From CAZFAP01 sp964516325 (GTDB lineage Bacteria > Auribacterota > JABMQX01), in NCBI GenBank assembly GCA_964516325.1, contig CAZFAP010000102.1:1-17834 (forward strand): a stretch of DNA of 17,834 nt, read 5' to 3'. Positions 14,983-17,834 of the stretch are shown here, piece by piece. The notes under the pieces are model-generated. The model was not told where the DNA came from, ran no database searches, and was given only the letters and a program-made list of their open reading frames with translations. How positions within the stretch are numbered: position 1 is the first letter of the stretch; each line of letters begins with the position of its first letter. The position numbers and the translations under genes are program-made.

Positions 14983-15043
14983 GACCGCAGAGAATGAATG
15001 GGAGCGGAGACCCCTGTCTGCGATGTCTGCGTCCTCTGCGGTC
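14983..15043. repeat. Inverted repeat related to the dispersed intergenic repeat
   Basis: The 10-base arms GACCGCAGAG (14983-14992) and CTCTGCGGTC (15034-15043) are perfect complements. The right half (TGTCTGCG, TCCTCTGCGGTCAG) resembles the CTCTGCG/GGCGGT core of the copies at 4421 and 8887. It sits between the GH123 gene and the lipoprotein promoters. Confidence 0.5.
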
Positions 15044-15114
15044 AGCGCCTTCCGGGACTCAGGCATTACGTTCTGCCGGGCGCATCCCCTGCACTTCCGA
15101 TCTCGCGCGTCGGC

Positions 15115-16872
15115 TCAACGGAGCTTCTGCAATTTCAGAATGGTTCCGGCGAGGGTCGTGCGCGCCTGGTAGAGCTTGTGGGGGTCCTTTTCATAATCGG
15201 TGAGACTTCGCACGAGGCTGTCCACGACGCCCAAACTCTTTTCGCCTTCGGCAATGGCGTCGGCAAGAGCGGGGTCGTTTTTCTTCTTCAGCCTTTCAAC
15301 TTCCTGAGAGAGAAGCCAGAAGTATTCGCGGTCTTCGAGTCCTTCTCTGAGCATCTCGAAGCGGATGGAATTGATGGGGCCGCAGACCATCGGCTTTTCG
15401 GGCGGCTCCTTCGTGGGCGGGTAAAGCAGCCTGCCATCGCCGTTCCCCCAGGTTCCGCCATCCGGTGAGTAGGACATGGCGGTCTGCCAGGGATTCTGAG
15501 CCCAATAGGTGACGGACCAGTAGAGGCTGCCGTTGGTGCGGTACTTCTGAATCATCCAGAAGCGGATGCGGTGATTGATTGCGGGATGGTCAATAAAGTT
15601 GTTCGGATAGGGATGATGGGGGCCGCAGCAGACGTACCACCAGACCGTTTCGCCGAGAGCCTGTCGCTCCTTGGCTCGGTCCGGGTCGAAGAGGCTCAGG
15701 ACAGGCACCCAGAGGTTCACGCCGCCGTAGAAGAAGGGGAGAGGCGCCTTGTCGTTGCAGAAGGTCAGGAGTCGGCGGAGACGCGGCTCGGTCTCTTTCA
15801 AGAACATCATCGCGTCCAATACGCTCTGGTAGTCCTTTGGCGGCGGCTCGTCTATCCAGTAGTCGTAGGCTTTGCTGAGCCAGCCTTTCTCCGCGAGGTG
15901 CTGGCAGACCTTGCGGATGACCTCCGCTTTCAGCTCTTTCTCTTCCGGTGTATTCCAGCGGGGAGAAGTATCGAAGCCGGAGACGATGGAGGCGAAGTTG
16001 AATGCGTTGAAAGCGAATTCGTTGAGGTATTTGTGGGCGGCTTTATCGAAATCGTCGAAGTCGAGTCGAATCTTTTTCGCAGGGTCAGAGGCGGTCGGGT
16101 CAATCCGGCATTTGATCCGGTGGAATTCCATCGGGGAGTAAGGGGAGATTCTGTGCCTCGCGCAGTTTTGCATGTAGAGGTCGAAGGTCTTTTCCTTGTC
16201 CTCTTCGGACTTGAGGCCATGGTGCTTGGCGTTGAGATGGACGCCGTAGGCGGTCTCGGTGTGGGTCTCTTTGGGGAGGGTGAAATCAAAGACCTCAAGG
16301 AGAACGGGTATCGGCTCTAACGGCCAACCACCGACGGTGAGAGTGATTGCCCCACGATAGAGACCTGCGGGGGCTTCCGGGCGCACGTACACCGTGAACC
16401 ACAGCGGCTGATTCTGCCCCGGCTTGAGAATTAGGTTCTCCTTGAATGGAAGGAGGGGGTCTGGATACATCCCCACGTGTCCGAGCCGGTCCGTCGGCTT
16501 TTCGACTTTGACGTATTCGACGAGGTTCACTTCGACATTCTTCGCGGAGATGATGTCTCCTGGCTCGGTCCTGAAGTCGCTCGCGTCAACGAAGTTGACC
16601 TCCGGGACTTCTTCCGTCGGCCTCAAGACCAACTGAAACGGCTCGTACTCGTTGCGGGCGGCGGTGATGCGAATGGCGTCGCTCGTGGCTTTCGGGACGG
16701 GCGTCTCACGGAAAACCTTGTACGTCCCTTCCGCCCACCAGATGAAGCCTTGGGGGTACTCGCGGAGGAGGTATCCGAAGTCATCCTCCGCGGAAGCGTA
16801 GGATACCGCGCAGGCGGCGGCCGCTATGGACAGCAAGATTGCGAAGCAGGCACAGGTTTTGAAGTTAGCCAT
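15115..16872 (-). CDS. Secreted GH123/DUF4091 family glycoside hydrolase
   Basis: 585 residues, ATG at 16872 with GGAGAA five bases upstream. Residues 1-28 are a signal peptide (FAILLSIAAAAC, cleavage at ASA-E29). Residues 35-200 form a beta-sandwich, NEYEPFQLVLRPTEE then LWFTVYVRPEAPAGLYRGAI, as in DUF4091 proteins. A catalytic (beta/alpha)8 domain (PF13320, GH123 catalytic) follows. YDYWIDEPPP carries adjacent Asp341-Glu342, the pair used by GH123 N-acetyl-beta-galactosaminidases for substrate-assisted cleavage, and WYVCCGPHHPYPN and SLYWSVTYWAQNPW are typical aromatic subsite segments. The C-terminus is a charged helix (SLTDYEKDPHKLYQAR). It probably removes N-acetylgalactosamine-type residues outside the cytoplasm; many DUF4091 proteins are uncharacterised, so the substrate is inference. 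The next gene to the right diverges. Confidence 0.85.
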   Translation of the reverse strand: MANFKTCACFAILLSIAAAACAVSYASAEDDFGYLLREYPQGFIWWAEGTYKVFRETPVPKATSDAIRITAARNEYEPFQLVLRPTEEVPEVNFVDASDFRTEPGDIISAKNVEVNLVEYVKVEKPTDRLGHVGMYPDPLLPFKENLILKPGQNQPLWFTVYVRPEAPAGLYRGAITLTVGGWPLEPIPVLLEVFDFTLPKETHTETAYGVHLNAKHHGLKSEEDKEKTFDLYMQNCARHRISPYSPMEFHRIKCRIDPTASDPAKKIRLDFDDFDKAAHKYLNEFAFNAFNFASIVSGFDTSPRWNTPEEKELKAEVIRKVCQHLAEKGWLSKAYDYWIDEPPPKDYQSVLDAMMFLKETEPRLRRLLTFCNDKAPLPFFYGGVNLWVPVLSLFDPDRAKERQALGETVWWYVCCGPHHPYPNNFIDHPAINHRIRFWMIQKYRTNGSLYWSVTYWAQNPWQTAMSYSPDGGTWGNGDGRLLYPPTKEPPEKPMVCGPINSIRFEMLREGLEDREYFWLLSQEVERLKKKNDPALADAIAEGEKSLGVVDSLVRSLTDYEKDPHKLYQARTTLAGTILKLQKLR

Positions 16873-17219
16873 GGCTGTTCTCCATTTGTGGATCGGGTGT
16901 TCGGGCGAATCCTATCAAACGGTCCGCTAATAAGCACCGCCCGATGTTATCCGTTTCGCGGCATGCTGTCAAACGGCTGGCGCCGCCCGGTATGGCTCCG
17001 TGTCAGTGGCGTGCCGTGACCGCAATGCTGGGACTCCCGTACCGCTCGCTTCTTCTGCCGACCAAGGCGGGACCCGTGAGAGCTCTCTCCCCAGGGCGCG
17101 AAGGGGCAAGAGCAAGGCGAGATCAGGCATGGCGGACGCACGAAGCCCTGGCGTCTCCACGTCTTGGCGAGAAAACGAAGTCGTGGCACAGACGTCTCGC
17201 CCGTGAATGGTCGCTCTAC

Positions 17220-17238
17220 CATGGGCAAGATGCCCATG
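17220..17238. repeat. Perfect 8-bp inverted repeat with 3-base loop
   Basis: CATGGGCA (17220-17227), loop AGA, TGCCCATG (17231-17238). There is no T-run. It lies about 35 bases upstream of the promoter at 17273 and could be an operator or part of a dispersed repeat. Confidence 0.6.
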
Positions 17239-17272
17239 CCGCGCTTTTCGCACGGGCGGTGATCGAGGGGGT

Positions 17273-17302
17273 TTGACCGAAAGGGGACGTTATGGGCATA
17301 AT
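17273..17302 (+). promoter_or_regulatory. Strong sigma70-type promoter of the right-edge gene
   Basis: TTGACC (5 of 6 to consensus) and CATAAT (5 of 6) are separated by 18 bases. The predicted start near 17309 gives a leader of about 60 bases before the ATG at 17369. Confidence 0.65.
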
Positions 17303-17368
17303 CGCGTGGCTTGAGATGGATTTTTCGCGGCGATATGGCGGCTGTGGACTTTCTGTGAAAGGGAGGAA

Positions 17369-17834
17369 ATGAAGAAACCAGCGGTTGTTTTGGGCATAGG
17401 GATCATGTGGCTGTCGGTCGTTGGAGCGGTTCTCGGTGCGGGCGAGGAGCGCACGTGTTTCCAGACCGCGGGGGGATATGACGACAGGGTGGATATTGGG
17501 TCGGATGTGGCGATTGTGTATGGGGTGAATGGAAGGTTGGCGGAGAGGCTGAAGGGGTGGAAGGACGCTGGATATGTCATTCACATGATGACGGGGATTG
17601 CGTGGGGGTCGTATGAGGAGTATTTCGAGGGGCGGTGGGATGGGAAGCCGCACCAGGACGAGATTCAGGAGACGAAAGACGGGAGGAAGTTGTGGCACGG
17701 CGGCTCGACGACGGTCGGGTACAACGTGCCGACGGAGTCGTATGCGAGCTATTTGAAGACGAAGATGAAGGCGGCGATAGACCTCGGGGTGGAGGCGATT
17801 CACTTAGAGGAGCCGGAGTTCTGGGTTCGAGCCG
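17369..17834 (+). CDS. Secreted protein, possible TIM-barrel hydrolase (5' part, partial)
   Basis: ATG at 17369 follows GGGAGGA. 155 residues are present before the window edge. The first 24 or so are a signal peptide (VVLGIGIMWLSVVGAVLGAG). Beyond it are RTCFQTAGGYDDRVDIGSDV, LAERLKGWKDAGYVIHMMTG, and ASYLKTKMKAAIDLGVEAIH followed by LEEPEFW. The pattern of a strand followed by paired acidic residues (IHLEEPEF) after an alpha helix resembles a glycoside-hydrolase-type (beta/alpha)8 barrel, which would fit the GH123 neighbour. I do not recognise the family and cannot name a substrate. It diverges from the GH123 gene and has its own promoter. Confidence 0.7.
   Translation, partial: MKKPAVVLGIGIMWLSVVGAVLGAGEERTCFQTAGGYDDRVDIGSDVAIVYGVNGRLAERLKGWKDAGYVIHMMTGIAWGSYEEYFEGRWDGKPHQDEIQETKDGRKLWHGGSTTVGYNVPTESYASYLKTKMKAAIDLGVEAIHLEEPEFWVRA

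Larger units (their letters stand above)
14669..15114. other. Intergenic control region of the small lipoprotein, with repeat
   Basis: About 450 bases without a recognisable gene. It holds two tandem minus-strand promoters (14803-14831 and 14904-14932), a leader hairpin with a T-run (14734-14763), an inverted repeat (14983-15043), and the short run from the GH123 stop at 15115. A G/C-rich pairing (GGGGG with CCCCC) is also possible near 14706-14727. Confidence 0.6.
16873..17368. other. Hairpin-rich intergenic block between divergent genes
   Basis: About 500 bases with no credible gene. It holds several inverted repeats: GAGAGCTCTC near 17077; GGCGAGA (17166-17172) with TCTCGCC (17195-17201); and CATGGGCA/TGCCCATG (17220-17238). 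Then comes a good promoter at 17273-17302 for the right-hand gene. The sequence resembles mosaic dispersed repeats I associate with planctomycete-like intergenic DNA, from memory only. Confidence 0.5.

Noticed and set aside
15571..16320. 249-codon plus-strand frame
   Set aside because: It is antisense to the GH123 gene and composed of Val/Glu/Gly-rich sequence with no recognisable motif.
1..17834. CRISPR arrays, tRNA or rRNA genes
   Set aside because: I saw no regularly spaced 25-40 base direct repeats, no cloverleaf-like tRNA with TTCRANYC, and no rRNA-like sequence.

Overview
This window looks like a chromosome segment from a free-living, diderm (Gram-negative type), high-GC environmental bacterium. 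The outer membrane is implied by an LptD homologue and a predicted lipoprotein. The secreted carbohydrate-related repertoire (L-type lectin/PKD/FN3/CBM6 giant, ThuA-like protein, GH123/DUF4091 protein, start of a possible TIM-barrel protein) is typical of planctomycete-like and other uncultured polysaccharide-degrading lineages. The phylum is inference only.

Layout. (1) 1-5282, minus strand: the N-terminal 1353 residues of a giant secreted multidomain carbohydrate-binding protein that runs off the left edge, preceded by a secreted ThuA-like protein. (2) 5603-8828: an accessory island. An IS66 tnpA (orfA) remnant lies at the left and an IS66 tnpC C-terminal remnant at the right, both on the plus strand. 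Between them, on the minus strand, are a broken integron-type integrase tail, a small HNH nuclease gene, a well-formed attC site (7570-7632) and a type II restriction-modification pair (TSPPY methyltransferase and PmeII/EcoO109I-like endonuclease). The restriction-modification genes are visibly AT-richer than their surroundings. (3) 8956-12075, plus strand: promoter, serS, then an ABC ATPase/ABC-2 permease pair. (4) 12288-14330, plus strand: lptD, ending at a strong hairpin that it shares with a convergent 40-residue lipoprotein gene (14546-14668, minus) carrying tandem promoters and a possible leader attenuator. (5) 15115-17834: a GH123/DUF4091 secreted protein (minus), a hairpin-rich intergenic block, and a divergent, well-promoted gene for another secreted protein truncated by the right edge.

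How the genes work together. The two window ends look like parts of an extracellular polysaccharide binding and hydrolysis lifestyle. The centre is housekeeping and envelope biogenesis. The island is a defence cassette carried in integron debris nested in an IS66 scar; this is the most unusual part of the window. Intergenic regions also carry a dispersed 27-bp repeat and several inverted repeats.
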